5,129 nt of DNA from an uncultured Clostridia bacterium (lineage in GTDB: Bacteria; Bacillota_I; Bacilli_A; RF39; UBA660), in NCBI GenBank assembly GCA_946533175.1, contig CAMNBS010000054.1:1-5129 (forward strand), read 5' to 3'. The notes beneath the pieces are model-generated. The model searched no databases. It was not told the origin of the DNA and worked only from the letters and a program-made list of their open reading frames with translations. Made by a program: the position numbers and the translations under genes. Of this stretch, positions 1-5,129 are shown piece after piece (within the stretch, counting starts at the first letter, position 1; each line of letters opens with the position of its first letter).

Positions 1-103
1 CTCCTGTTCTTGTATAATTAAAAAATGCTACAGATACCCCAAATGTAACACTTATTATTCCAATAGCCCCTAATATACTTGCCAATATTCTTTTACTCTT
101 CAT
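1..103 (-). CDS. N-terminal fragment of an exported or membrane-anchored protein with a TasA/SipW-like leader
   Basis: The gene runs off the left edge of the window, leaving 34 complete codons and no stop. The visible peptide has a short basic start (MKSKR), a hydrophobic stretch at about residues 6-26 (ILASILGAIGIISVTFGVSV), and then AFFNYTRTG. A basic-hydrophobic leader ending in an A-x-F type motif resembles the leaders of TasA/camelysin-like proteins processed by SipW-type signal peptidases (xxAYF). This is a resemblance only: there is no mature domain to compare. The ATG is supported by AGGATGG six bases upstream (110-116) and by a promoter ending about 25 bases upstream. It follows rsmI but is separated from it by a terminator, so it is probably an independent unit. 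A plain N-terminal membrane anchor or an ordinary Sec signal peptide are alternatives. That this is a real coding start is fairly sure; the family is not. Confidence 0.7.
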   Translation of the reverse strand, partial: MKSKRILASILGAIGIISVTFGVSVAFFNYTRTG

Positions 104-127
104 ATCTTACCATCCTACTATAACATT

Positions 128-156
128 AGTGTAAGATAAAAAGAGAATACTGTCAA
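128..156 (-). promoter_or_regulatory. Sigma-A-type promoter of the truncated leader gene
   Basis: On the minus strand a perfect -35 box TTGACA (151-156) is followed by a 17-base spacer and TACACT (128-133), which matches four of six bases of TATAAT. The predicted transcription start is near position 121, giving a leader of about 18 bases that contains the AGGATGG ribosome binding site. The A/T-rich T-tract of the preceding terminator lies just upstream of the -35 box. No operator or riboswitch fold is visible in so short a leader. Confidence 0.7.
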
Positions 157-171
157 GCAAATTCCTATAAG

Positions 172-203
172 AAAAAAAAATTTGAATAACTTATATATTC
201 AAA
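172..203 (-). terminator. Rho-independent terminator overlapping the end of rsmI
   Basis: In transcript sense TTTGAATA (196-203) and TATTCAAA (181-188) form an 8-bp stem around a 7-base loop, followed directly by nine Ts (172-180). The rsmI stop codon TAA (191-193) sits in the loop and the last sense codons form the upstream arm. The stem has only one G-C pair, but an A-rich AAAAAAGAG stretch ahead of it can pair with the T-tract, with some G-U pairs. Being AT-rich it may be leaky. Confidence 0.65.
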
Positions 204-1042
204 CTCTTTTTTATTTTTAAAGATGCTTCATAAACAAGATTTTTATTATAATGATATTTATCACTTACTAATTTAATTGCCTCTTTCATCGTACAATTAT
301 TCTTTATCATTTCATCAATAATAAATGCCTCTATTGAAAGATTATTTTCCTTTTTTTCAAGATATTTCTCTTTTTCAATAATCAGAACATATTCCCCTAA
401 TTCTTTTTTAGCATTATTATTTATTTTTTCTATTACTTCCTGGGTTTTACCGTAATATTTCGTTTCGAATTTTTTAGTTAAATCATTACCTACCATAATA
501 TATGGATTATTTAAAATTTCATATATTTTGTTTAAAGTTTTAATTATTCTTTTTGGCGATTCATAAAGAATAGTTAAATGACTATAATCTTTTTTTATTT
601 TATTTAATTCATCTTCTAATTCTTTATTATCGCGAGATAGAAAACCATAAAATGAAAAACTCGAGGTATCCATTCCACAAACCATTAAAGAAGATACTAC
701 TGCTGAAGCTCCAGGAATAGGAATTACTTCAATATTATTTTTTATCGCTTCATGAACTAAAATAGTCCCTGGATCAGATATACAAGGACATCCTGCATCT
801 GATATTAAAGCAATATCCTTTCCTTTTATTAAGTCATCAATTAAACTATTACTTTTTCCTTTTTCGTTAAACTTATGATAACTAACCAATTTATTATTAA
901 TATTAAAATGCTTTAATAAAATACTAGAAGTTCTGGTATCTTCACACGCAATTAAATCAACTGTCGATAATATTTCTAAAGCTCTACTAGTTATATCTTT
1001 CAAATTCCCTATTGGTGTTGCTACAACATAAAGTGTTCCCAT
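191..1042 (-). CDS. rsmI: 16S rRNA (cytidine1402-2'-O)-methyltransferase RsmI
   Basis: RsmI uses S-adenosylmethionine to methylate the 2'-OH of C1402 in the decoding centre of 16S rRNA. The 283-residue product has the family length and its ordered tetrapyrrole-methylase-fold motifs: ATPIGNLKDIT (8-18), EDTR (34-37), SDAGCPCISDPG (81-92), PGASA (110-114), FYGFL (131-135), ESPKR (161-165) and GEYVLIIE (216-223). Residues 236-283 are a helical tail matching the small C-terminal helix-turn-helix of this family. Two positions differ from the common form: the glycine-rich loop reads AGCPC where AGTPG is usual, and the usual RELTK reads NDLTK (186-190). Both look like ordinary variation, not loss of function. 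The start is fixed by AGAGGTG at 1047-1053, four bases before the ATG. The gene has its own promoter at the end of the carboxypeptidase gene and its own terminator, so it is probably a single-gene unit. Confidence 0.96.
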   Translation of the reverse strand: MGTLYVVATPIGNLKDITSRALEILSTVDLIACEDTRTSSILLKHFNINNKLVSYHKFNEKGKSNSLIDDLIKGKDIALISDAGCPCISDPGTILVHEAIKNNIEVIPIPGASAVVSSLMVCGMDTSSFSFYGFLSRDNKELEDELNKIKKDYSHLTILYESPKRIIKTLNKIYEILNNPYIMVGNDLTKKFETKYYGKTQEVIEKINNNAKKELGEYVLIIEKEKYLEKKENNLSIEAFIIDEMIKNNCTMKEAIKLVSDKYHYNKNLVYEASLKIKKSLNI

Positions 1043-1067
1043 AATACACCTCTTTCCAACTAGGAAT

Positions 1068-1095
1068 ATTATAGCAAAAAAAATTGTTTTGTTAA
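1068..1095 (-). promoter_or_regulatory. Promoter of rsmI overlapping the carboxypeptidase stop codon
   Basis: A perfect -10 box TATAAT (1068-1073) lies 16 bases downstream of TTAACA (1090-1095), which matches five of six bases of TTGACA. The -35 box overlaps the TAA stop codon of the upstream carboxypeptidase gene (1092-1094). The predicted start is near 1061, leaving a leader of about 20 bases with the ribosome binding site. The spacer contains eight consecutive Ts. No convincing terminator hairpin precedes it, so read-through from the carboxypeptidase gene probably also contributes. Confidence 0.65.
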
Positions 1096-2231
1096 ACTAA
1101 ATTTCCGGTTAAGACTGATTTTATAATATTAAACCATAAATCAAAGAAATTCTTTTTCTCTATTTGAACATTACTTATTAAATCAACTTCTTTAATGGTG
1201 TTATTTTCGCTTTTTACTAAAAGTTTTCCAATAGTATCCCCAATATTAACCGGAAGTTTAATTGTATTTAATTTAACTTCGCTAGTGTATTCTTTTTTTT
1301 CATCACCTTTTTTGCGAATAATACTTACATCACTTCCCACTAAAACATTAACTTTAGAAGGATTAGCTTTGTCAATATTTATTTCTCCCACAATATCTCC
1401 TTTATTTTTTATAGTAAATACTTCATAAGTATTGAATCCATAATCCAAAAGTGTGGCTGTTTCAGTATTTCGTACTTTACCTTCTTTTTCACCTAGAACA
1501 ACCGATAACAAACGCATTCCATCTCTTTTGGCTGTTACAGCCATACAATACAAAGCATTATCAGTCATTCCTGTTTTTAATCCATCTACACCACGATATG
1601 TTTTTAATAATTTATTAGTATTCACTAGCCAAAATTTATTATCCGTATCTTTTCGTAAATAATCTTCATAATTTGTTGTATATTTAAAAACATCTTCATG
1701 TTTCATTAATTCGATGGCAATCATCGCCACATCATAGGCCGAAGAATAATGTCCTTCTTCATCAAGACCTGTTGGATTAACAAAATGAGTATTTTTTAAT
1801 CCAAGTTCCTTGGCCTTTTGATTCATCATTTCTACAAATTTTTCTTCTGTTCCTGCAACATATTCAGCCATAGCAACAATTCCATCATTAGCACTGGCCA
1901 TAATAATTCCTTTAAGTAAATCATCAACGCTCATTTCTTCGCCTTCTGAAAGCCAAATTTGACTTCCACCCATTCCACTAGCATTTTTTGATGCTTTAAC
2001 CATATCAGTATACTTTATATCTCCACTCTCAATTTTTTCAAAAATTAAAATAAGACCCATCATTTTAGTTAAAGAGGCAATACTAACTTCATCATGTATA
2101 TTTTTTTCGTAAAGAATGGTTTGTGAGGTAGGTTCAATTAATATTCCACTTTTTGCATTTGCTATCAGTTCATCAGCCTGAACTATTATTACTCCTAATA
2201 AAATTATTAACATAATAAATATTTTTTTCAT
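1092..2231 (-). CDS. dacA: D-alanyl-D-alanine carboxypeptidase (PBP5/DacA-DacF family, peptidase S11)
   Basis: This low-molecular-weight penicillin-binding protein removes the terminal D-Ala from peptidoglycan pentapeptides outside the cell, limiting cross-linking. All three active-site motifs of the penicillin-binding fold are present: SLTK with acyl-accepting Ser53 and Lys56, SAN (113-115), and KTG (219-221). Residues 1-19 are a signal peptide (MKKIF, a hydrophobic core, then a likely cleavage after VQA). A C-terminal beta domain of the PBP5 type spans roughly 265-350. Residues 360-379 (NFFDLWFNIIKSVLTGNLV) look like the amphipathic helix that holds PBP5-type enzymes to the outer membrane face. 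At 379 residues it is close to Bacillus DacF and shorter than Bacillus DacA. Which paralogue it is cannot be settled here, so the symbol is generic. The start follows AGGAGG (2236-2241) at four bases. A terminator precedes it, yet no convincing promoter is visible, so read-through is likely. Its presence implies a peptidoglycan wall. Confidence 0.95.
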   Translation of the reverse strand: MKKIFIMLIILLGVIIVQADELIANAKSGILIEPTSQTILYEKNIHDEVSIASLTKMMGLILIFEKIESGDIKYTDMVKASKNASGMGGSQIWLSEGEEMSVDDLLKGIIMASANDGIVAMAEYVAGTEEKFVEMMNQKAKELGLKNTHFVNPTGLDEEGHYSSAYDVAMIAIELMKHEDVFKYTTNYEDYLRKDTDNKFWLVNTNKLLKTYRGVDGLKTGMTDNALYCMAVTAKRDGMRLLSVVLGEKEGKVRNTETATLLDYGFNTYEVFTIKNKGDIVGEINIDKANPSKVNVLVGSDVSIIRKKGDEKKEYTSEVKLNTIKLPVNIGDTIGKLLVKSENNTIKEVDLISNVQIEKKNFFDLWFNIIKSVLTGNLV

Positions 2232-2255
2232 ACATCCTCCTCTTAAAAATATGTC

Positions 2256-2280
2256 AAAAAAAAAGAACTATTACTAGTTC
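2256..2280 (-). terminator. Rho-independent terminator after the plsC-yvcK-LbH-HAD run
   Basis: In transcript sense GAACTA (2275-2280) and TAGTTC (2265-2270) form a perfect 6-bp stem closed by GTAA, a GNRA-type tetraloop, followed by nine Ts (2256-2264). It begins two bases after the stop codon of the HAD gene. The stem is short with two G-C pairs, so termination may be partial, which would let some transcription reach the carboxypeptidase gene. Confidence 0.75.
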
Positions 2281-2282
2281 AA

Positions 2283-2873
2283 TCAAATTAATTTTTTATC
2301 TAATATTTCTTTTAGTGACTCGACAACAACCACCTTTTCATCACTAATTCTTTTTTCTTTATTGTCACGATTTATGCATATAACTCTTCTAGGATTTCTC
2401 TTTAAAATACTTTCTATTTCATAAACACTATCGTCAATAAAAATACCATTTTGATAATCAATATTTAAATCACCTTTATCAATTAAAGTAACAATAATGC
2501 CATCTAAATATTTAGAAATAAAAGTATATCTTATTTTTTCTTTTTGAAATTCTTTATTTCCTTTAGTTAAAAGAATTATTTCATAATTCATTTCTCGAGC
2601 TTTTTGTAAAAAAACTTCAGCATCTTGGTATAAAAAACGTAAAACACATTCCATAAATCTTTCAACTTTAAGATAAATATTTTCATTAAATGGGTGTGTT
2701 TTTTTTAATTTCGTTAATAATTGATAACAATTAAATCCTTCTATAGAACTCTCTTTACGTATTTTATCAAATTGTTCAATATTCACACCACTTTCCCTAA
2801 AAAGATTATATAATTCTGCTAAAAAACGATTAGTATCAAATAACGTTCTATCAAAATCAATATATATTTTCAT
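2283..2873 (-). CDS. HAD-superfamily hydrolase, probable small-molecule phosphatase
   Basis: The 196-residue protein is a haloacid dehalogenase-fold enzyme, probably a cytoplasmic Mg2+-dependent phosphatase of unknown substrate. Motif I is DFDRTLFD with nucleophile Asp6 and general acid Asp8. A helical segment (about 14-85) fits a C1-type cap. Motif II is LLTKGN with Thr103, the motif III lysine is Lys111 or Lys113, and motif IV is GIFIDDS with acidic Asp147 and Asp148. Arg9 replaces the glycine often found after the second motif I aspartate. All four motifs are intact, so it should be active. The start places motif I at residue 6, as is normal, and is preceded by AGAGG inside the end of the upstream gene, with one base between the two genes. 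Being co-transcribed with a GlmU-C-like protein and YvcK suggests a sugar-phosphate or amino-sugar-related substrate, which is inference from context only. It ends the operon, just before a terminator, with a TGA stop codon. Confidence 0.88.
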   Translation of the reverse strand: MKIYIDFDRTLFDTNRFLAELYNLFRESGVNIEQFDKIRKESSIEGFNCYQLLTKLKKTHPFNENIYLKVERFMECVLRFLYQDAEVFLQKAREMNYEIILLTKGNKEFQKEKIRYTFISKYLDGIIVTLIDKGDLNIDYQNGIFIDDSVYEIESILKRNPRRVICINRDNKEKRISDEKVVVVESLKEILDKKLI

Positions 2874-2874
2874 T

Positions 2875-3516
2875 TTAAATCCTCTTTAATTCTATTTTAT
2901 TCTCTTTATAAACTTTATCAACTTTACCTTTAACCATTTGTAGTGGAAAAATAACACTTTTTTTCATAATAACAGTTCCAGGGCAAATTACACTATTACA
3001 ACCAATTTCTGTATTATCACCAATAAAAGCCCCAATTTTCCTTAAAGATGTATCTTCATGTTCAACTCTTACATTACACTTATCAAGCCTTAAATTAGAT
3101 ATAATCGCTCCAGCTCCTAAGTGAACATGATTACCTAAAAGGGAATCACCAACGTAATTAAAATGTGCAACTGCAACGTTTTCTAATAAAATACTATTTT
3201 TTATTTCACAAGAATTACCTACTGATGAATTATTACCAATAATAACATTTTCCCGAATATAACATGCATGATTTAATTTTACATTTTCCATAATAATGGC
3301 TGGACCAATTATTTCAACTCCATCCCCTATAAAAGCCGTATTACTAACCCAAACATTTTCTTTTATTTCATGATATTTCTTTTTATCCAATCTTTTTCCT
3401 AATTCTAAAATATAATCATGAATCAATGGAAGAATTTCAACAGGATAAGTATACTTCTGAAAAAAATCTTTCATTTCAACTGTTTTTACATCAAATAATT
3501 CATTTATTGTTACCAT
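2875..3516 (-). CDS. Left-handed beta-helix protein resembling the acetyltransferase half of GlmU
   Basis: The 213-residue protein has a helical N-terminal segment (about 1-50), then hexapeptide repeats from about 55 to 190, the [I/V]-G-x-x-x pattern of left-handed beta-helix transferases (IGDGVE, IGNNSS, VGNSCE, VGDSLLGNHVHLGAGAI, IGDNTEIGCNSV). The run HFNYVGDSLLG (118-128) followed by LGAGAIISN (133-141) parallels the GlmU acetyltransferase stretch with catalytic His in H-L-x-Y-x-G-D-A and then GAG-I, making His118 the candidate catalytic residue. There is no N-terminal uridylyltransferase domain, so it cannot be complete GlmU. Similar stand-alone proteins are often annotated UDP-GlcNAc pyrophosphorylase, a name this sequence does not justify. 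A role in acyl transfer to a nucleotide sugar or sugar phosphate is inference. It starts 8 bases after yvcK, which encodes a UDP-GlcNAc-binding regulator, strengthening an amino-sugar connection. The fold is secure; the reaction is not. Confidence 0.88.
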   Translation of the reverse strand: MVTINELFDVKTVEMKDFFQKYTYPVEILPLIHDYILELGKRLDKKKYHEIKENVWVSNTAFIGDGVEIIGPAIIMENVKLNHACYIRENVIIGNNSSVGNSCEIKNSILLENVAVAHFNYVGDSLLGNHVHLGAGAIISNLRLDKCNVRVEHEDTSLRKIGAFIGDNTEIGCNSVICPGTVIMKKSVIFPLQMVKGKVDKVYKENKIELKRI

Positions 3517-3519
3517 AAT

Positions 3520-3526
3520 CCTCCTT
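3520..3526 (-). promoter_or_regulatory. Consensus Shine-Dalgarno of the beta-helix gene overlapping the yvcK stop codon
   Basis: The minus strand reads TAAGGAGGATTATG, so the last two bases of the yvcK TAA stop codon are the first two of a perfect AAGGAGG, three bases before the ATG (3514-3516). Ribosomes ending yvcK translation are placed on the next start site, consistent with coupled translation. This also fixes the start of the beta-helix gene. Confidence 0.85.
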
Positions 3527-4493
3527 AAATAATATCTTCTTTATAGCTATATTCAAAAGTCAAAGAAAAAATAAGATATCCTAATTTAAAATAATCATGA
3601 CGGAAAACACCATTTTCAATAATTACTAAATCATCAGCTATCGCTTCTTTGCATATTTTTTTTACTTCTTCTTTATCCAACGTCACTGGATCTTTTTGTT
3701 CTTCATTAGCATATTTATTAGCTAAAACACCAGATATTGGCCTAGTATTAGCTATAACATATTCTACTTTTCGCTTTCCTAAATAATTATTTAAAGCTTT
3801 AAGATGATCGGATACTTTGAAATCATCAGTCTCTCCAGGTTGTGTAAATAAATTACATGAATAAACAATTTTAGCTTTAGATTTATCAATAGCATCACGA
3901 ATTTCTTGACTTAAAAGGGTTGGAATAACACTAGTAAACAAGCTACCCATACTAAGAACAATGATATCTGCTTTACTTATCTCATGCAACAATTCTTTAC
4001 TAATTTTAGGTTCTTTCTCATAATAAACTCTTTTAATTTTTTTTGGTGATTCAGTAATAAAATGTTCCCCTTTGATTATCTCACCATCTTCCATTTCCCC
4101 AAAAAGATTAATCGCTTCTTCAGTAAAAGGCATAACCTTTCCACTTAAATTAAGTATTTCGCTTAGAATACTTATTCCATTACTTACACTTCCAGTAAGG
4201 TTAGTAGCAGCTGCTAATAAAATATTACCAACCGTATGTTGATTCAGTGTACCCAAAGAAGAAAAACGATAATTCAATAATTTTTCAAAATCTCCTTCTG
4301 TTTTAGATAACGCTACTAATACTTTACGAATATCACCAACTGCTAACATATTAAACTCATCACGTAATATTCCCGTACTTCCACCATCATCACAAACAGA
4401 TACTACTGCTGTAATATCAAGAGGATATTGTTTTAGTCCCTTTAATAAATAACTCATTCCGGTTCCACCACCGAAAACTAATACTTTTTTCAT
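3525..4493 (-). CDS. yvcK: YvcK/GlmR family UDP-GlcNAc-binding regulator of carbon flow to the cell wall
   Basis: YvcK (GlmR in Bacillus) is a cytoplasmic CofD-like (UPF0052) protein. In Bacillus subtilis it binds UDP-GlcNAc, stimulates the glucosamine synthase GlmS and is needed for wall synthesis on gluconeogenic carbon sources. At 322 residues this product matches the family length (about 317 in B. subtilis) and carries its motifs in order: GGGTGMSYLLKGLK (8-21), VCDDGGSTG (33-41), GDIRKVLVAL (53-62), HTVGNILLAA (86-95), GSLFTSVIPTLL (183-194) and CNLFTQPGETDDF (213-225). Near the C-terminus RHD (298-300) is followed by Tyr. B. subtilis YvcK is phosphorylated on Thr304, in this region, and an alignment would tell whether that site is missing. 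Its ATG overlaps the plsC stop. In Bacillus yvcK lies between rapZ (yvcJ) and whiA (yvcL); here its neighbours are plsC and a GlmU-like beta-helix gene, which keeps the link to envelope precursors. Confidence 0.96.
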   Translation of the reverse strand: MKKVLVFGGGTGMSYLLKGLKQYPLDITAVVSVCDDGGSTGILRDEFNMLAVGDIRKVLVALSKTEGDFEKLLNYRFSSLGTLNQHTVGNILLAAATNLTGSVSNGISILSEILNLSGKVMPFTEEAINLFGEMEDGEIIKGEHFITESPKKIKRVYYEKEPKISKELLHEISKADIIVLSMGSLFTSVIPTLLSQEIRDAIDKSKAKIVYSCNLFTQPGETDDFKVSDHLKALNNYLGKRKVEYVIANTRPISGVLANKYANEEQKDPVTLDKEEVKKICKEAIADDLVIIENGVFRHDYFKLGYLIFSLTFEYSYKEDII

Positions 4494-4504
4494 TTTTTCT
4501 CCTT
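4490..4504 (-). promoter_or_regulatory. ATGA stop-start overlap with Shine-Dalgarno embedded in plsC
   Basis: The yvcK ATG (4491-4493) and the plsC TGA (4490-4492) share ATGA. The ribosome binding site AAGGAG (4499-4504), five bases before the ATG, is formed by the last Lys and Glu codons of plsC. This indicates coupled translation and explains part of the Lys/Glu-rich end of PlsC. It also fixes the yvcK start. Confidence 0.85.
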
Positions 4505-5122
4505 TTCTTTAAAGTCTTTTTTCTCTTCACTTAAACTTTTTTTCATTAAATCACCAATAACTTTTTCTAAGCGTTTATTAGCATCTTCAAGATCCATATT
4601 TGTTACTTTAAAAGGTTTACCAATTCGATAAACTAAGTTCTTACTACGAAATTTATAATCTCCTGTAACAGAAAAAGGAACAATATATGCATCAGTCTTT
4701 TTAGCCATCGAAACACAACCAAATTTAAAAGGCAAAAGAAAACTATCTGTTTTATTTCTCGTTCCTTCAGGAAATATTCCTAAAGCACCACCATTTTGTA
4801 ATACTTCTAATGCTTTATTTTTCGCTTCTTCATCATGAATACTTCTATTTACTGAAATACACCCTACACCTTTAAAAAACCAGCGCATTTTTGAATCAAA
4901 GTATTCTTTTTTAGCCATATAATGAATTACTCGTTTAGTTGATATAATAACTCCACATTGATCCATAACATGTTTATGATTACCTGCCATAATAATTGAT
5001 GAAGTCTTAGGTATATTTTCTTTGCCAATAATCTTAGGATTATAATATAATTTAAAAATTAACCCTAATATAGGTTTAAAAAATTTATATAATCCTTCAG
5101 GCAAAACATTTTTCTTTTTCAT
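4490..5122 (-). CDS. plsC: 1-acyl-sn-glycerol-3-phosphate acyltransferase (PlsC family)
   Basis: PlsC acylates lysophosphatidic acid at the sn-2 position to give phosphatidic acid, the precursor of membrane phospholipids, at the inner face of the membrane. The 210-residue product has the acyltransferase motifs in order: NHKHVMD (48-54), with the catalytic His49-x4-Asp54 pair, GVGCISVNR (85-93), FPEGTR (117-122) with the phosphate-binding Glu-Gly-Thr, and IVPF (147-150). A hydrophobic aromatic segment at about 11-28 is a likely membrane-association helix. Length is typical of short bacterial members. The C-terminus from about residue 193 is Lys/Glu-rich and includes codons that form the yvcK ribosome binding site. 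The start is the first ATG inside the right edge of the window. Only GAGAAGT is visible ahead of it, so the ribosome binding site and promoter cannot be fully judged. The acyl-acceptor is assigned from the family; a related lysophospholipid acyltransferase is possible. It is the first visible gene of the operon. Confidence 0.93.
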   Translation of the reverse strand: MKKKNVLPEGLYKFFKPILGLIFKLYYNPKIIGKENIPKTSSIIMAGNHKHVMDQCGVIISTKRVIHYMAKKEYFDSKMRWFFKGVGCISVNRSIHDEEAKNKALEVLQNGGALGIFPEGTRNKTDSFLLPFKFGCVSMAKKTDAYIVPFSVTGDYKFRSKNLVYRIGKPFKVTNMDLEDANKRLEKVIGDLMKKSLSEEKKDFKEKEKK

Positions 5123-5129
5123 ACTTCTC

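Noticed and set aside
850..880. AGCPC in place of AGTPG in RsmI as a sign of inactivation
   Set aside because: The rest of the S-adenosylmethionine-binding motifs, the C-terminal domain and the full length are intact, and this loop varies among RsmI proteins.
1074..1110. T-rich run after the carboxypeptidase stop as a terminator
   Set aside because: Only a 4-bp GTTT/AAAC stem can be drawn before the eight Ts. The run is better explained as the promoter spacer of rsmI.
1195..1662. Two plus-strand open frames (1195-1428 and 1453-1662) antisense to the carboxypeptidase gene
   Set aside because: They lie wholly within a gene with all three active-site motifs, have no ribosome binding site or recognisable motif, and their composition is that of the complement of AT-rich coding sequence.
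2229..2257. TTGACA at 2252-2257 as the -35 box of a carboxypeptidase promoter
   Set aside because: A 17-base spacer puts the -10 box (TGTATG) on the start codon and the ribosome binding site within the spacer. An extended -10 reading (TGA then CATATT) would start transcription at or inside the ribosome binding site.
4490..4493. Possible UGA=Trp (mycoplasma) code, given AT richness
   Set aside because: plsC and the HAD gene end properly at TGA, the plsC one in a classic ATGA overlap, and tryptophans in PlsC and the carboxypeptidase are encoded by TGG.

Overview
The window comes from a low-GC (AT-rich) bacterium with a cell wall, most likely a Firmicutes/Bacilli-type lineage such as the wall-bearing, small-genome gut relatives of the Mollicutes. 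This is inferred from base composition, strong AGGAGG-type ribosome binding sites and the gene set (YvcK/GlmR, a DacA/DacF-type D,D-carboxypeptidase, RsmI, PlsC). Two genes end in TGA and every tryptophan checked is TGG, so the standard bacterial code applies and this is not a UGA=Trp mycoplasma. No finer taxonomic placement can be supported from the sequence alone.

Everything coding lies on the minus strand, so transcription runs from high to low coordinates. First comes a tight four-gene run, plsC (5122-4490), yvcK (4493-3525), a left-handed beta-helix protein (3516-2875) and a HAD-family hydrolase (2873-2283). Junctions are a 4-base ATGA overlap, 8 bases and 1 base, with each Shine-Dalgarno sequence at or inside the preceding gene's end. 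A hairpin plus T-tract terminator (2256-2280) closes this run. Next come a secreted penicillin-binding D-Ala-D-Ala carboxypeptidase (2231-1092), and rsmI (1042-191) with its own good promoter at the carboxypeptidase stop codon. A second terminator overlaps the rsmI stop codon. Finally, a well-formed promoter drives a gene of which only the first 34 codons are in the window (103-1). It encodes a secreted or membrane-anchored protein with a leader resembling SipW-dependent/TasA-type leaders.

Most of the genes serve the cell envelope: PlsC makes phosphatidic acid; YvcK/GlmR is a UDP-GlcNAc-binding regulator that in Bacillus adjusts entry of carbon into amino-sugar and wall precursors; the beta-helix protein resembles the acetyltransferase half of GlmU; and the carboxypeptidase trims finished peptidoglycan. 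RsmI (16S rRNA 2'-O-methylation) is the exception. The point most worth pursuing is the yvcK - GlmU-C-like - HAD arrangement, in place of the rapZ-yvcK-whiA neighbourhood known from Bacillus, together with the truncated leader gene at the edge. No mobile element, CRISPR array, tRNA or rRNA was seen. No stretch over 300 bases lacks a gene.
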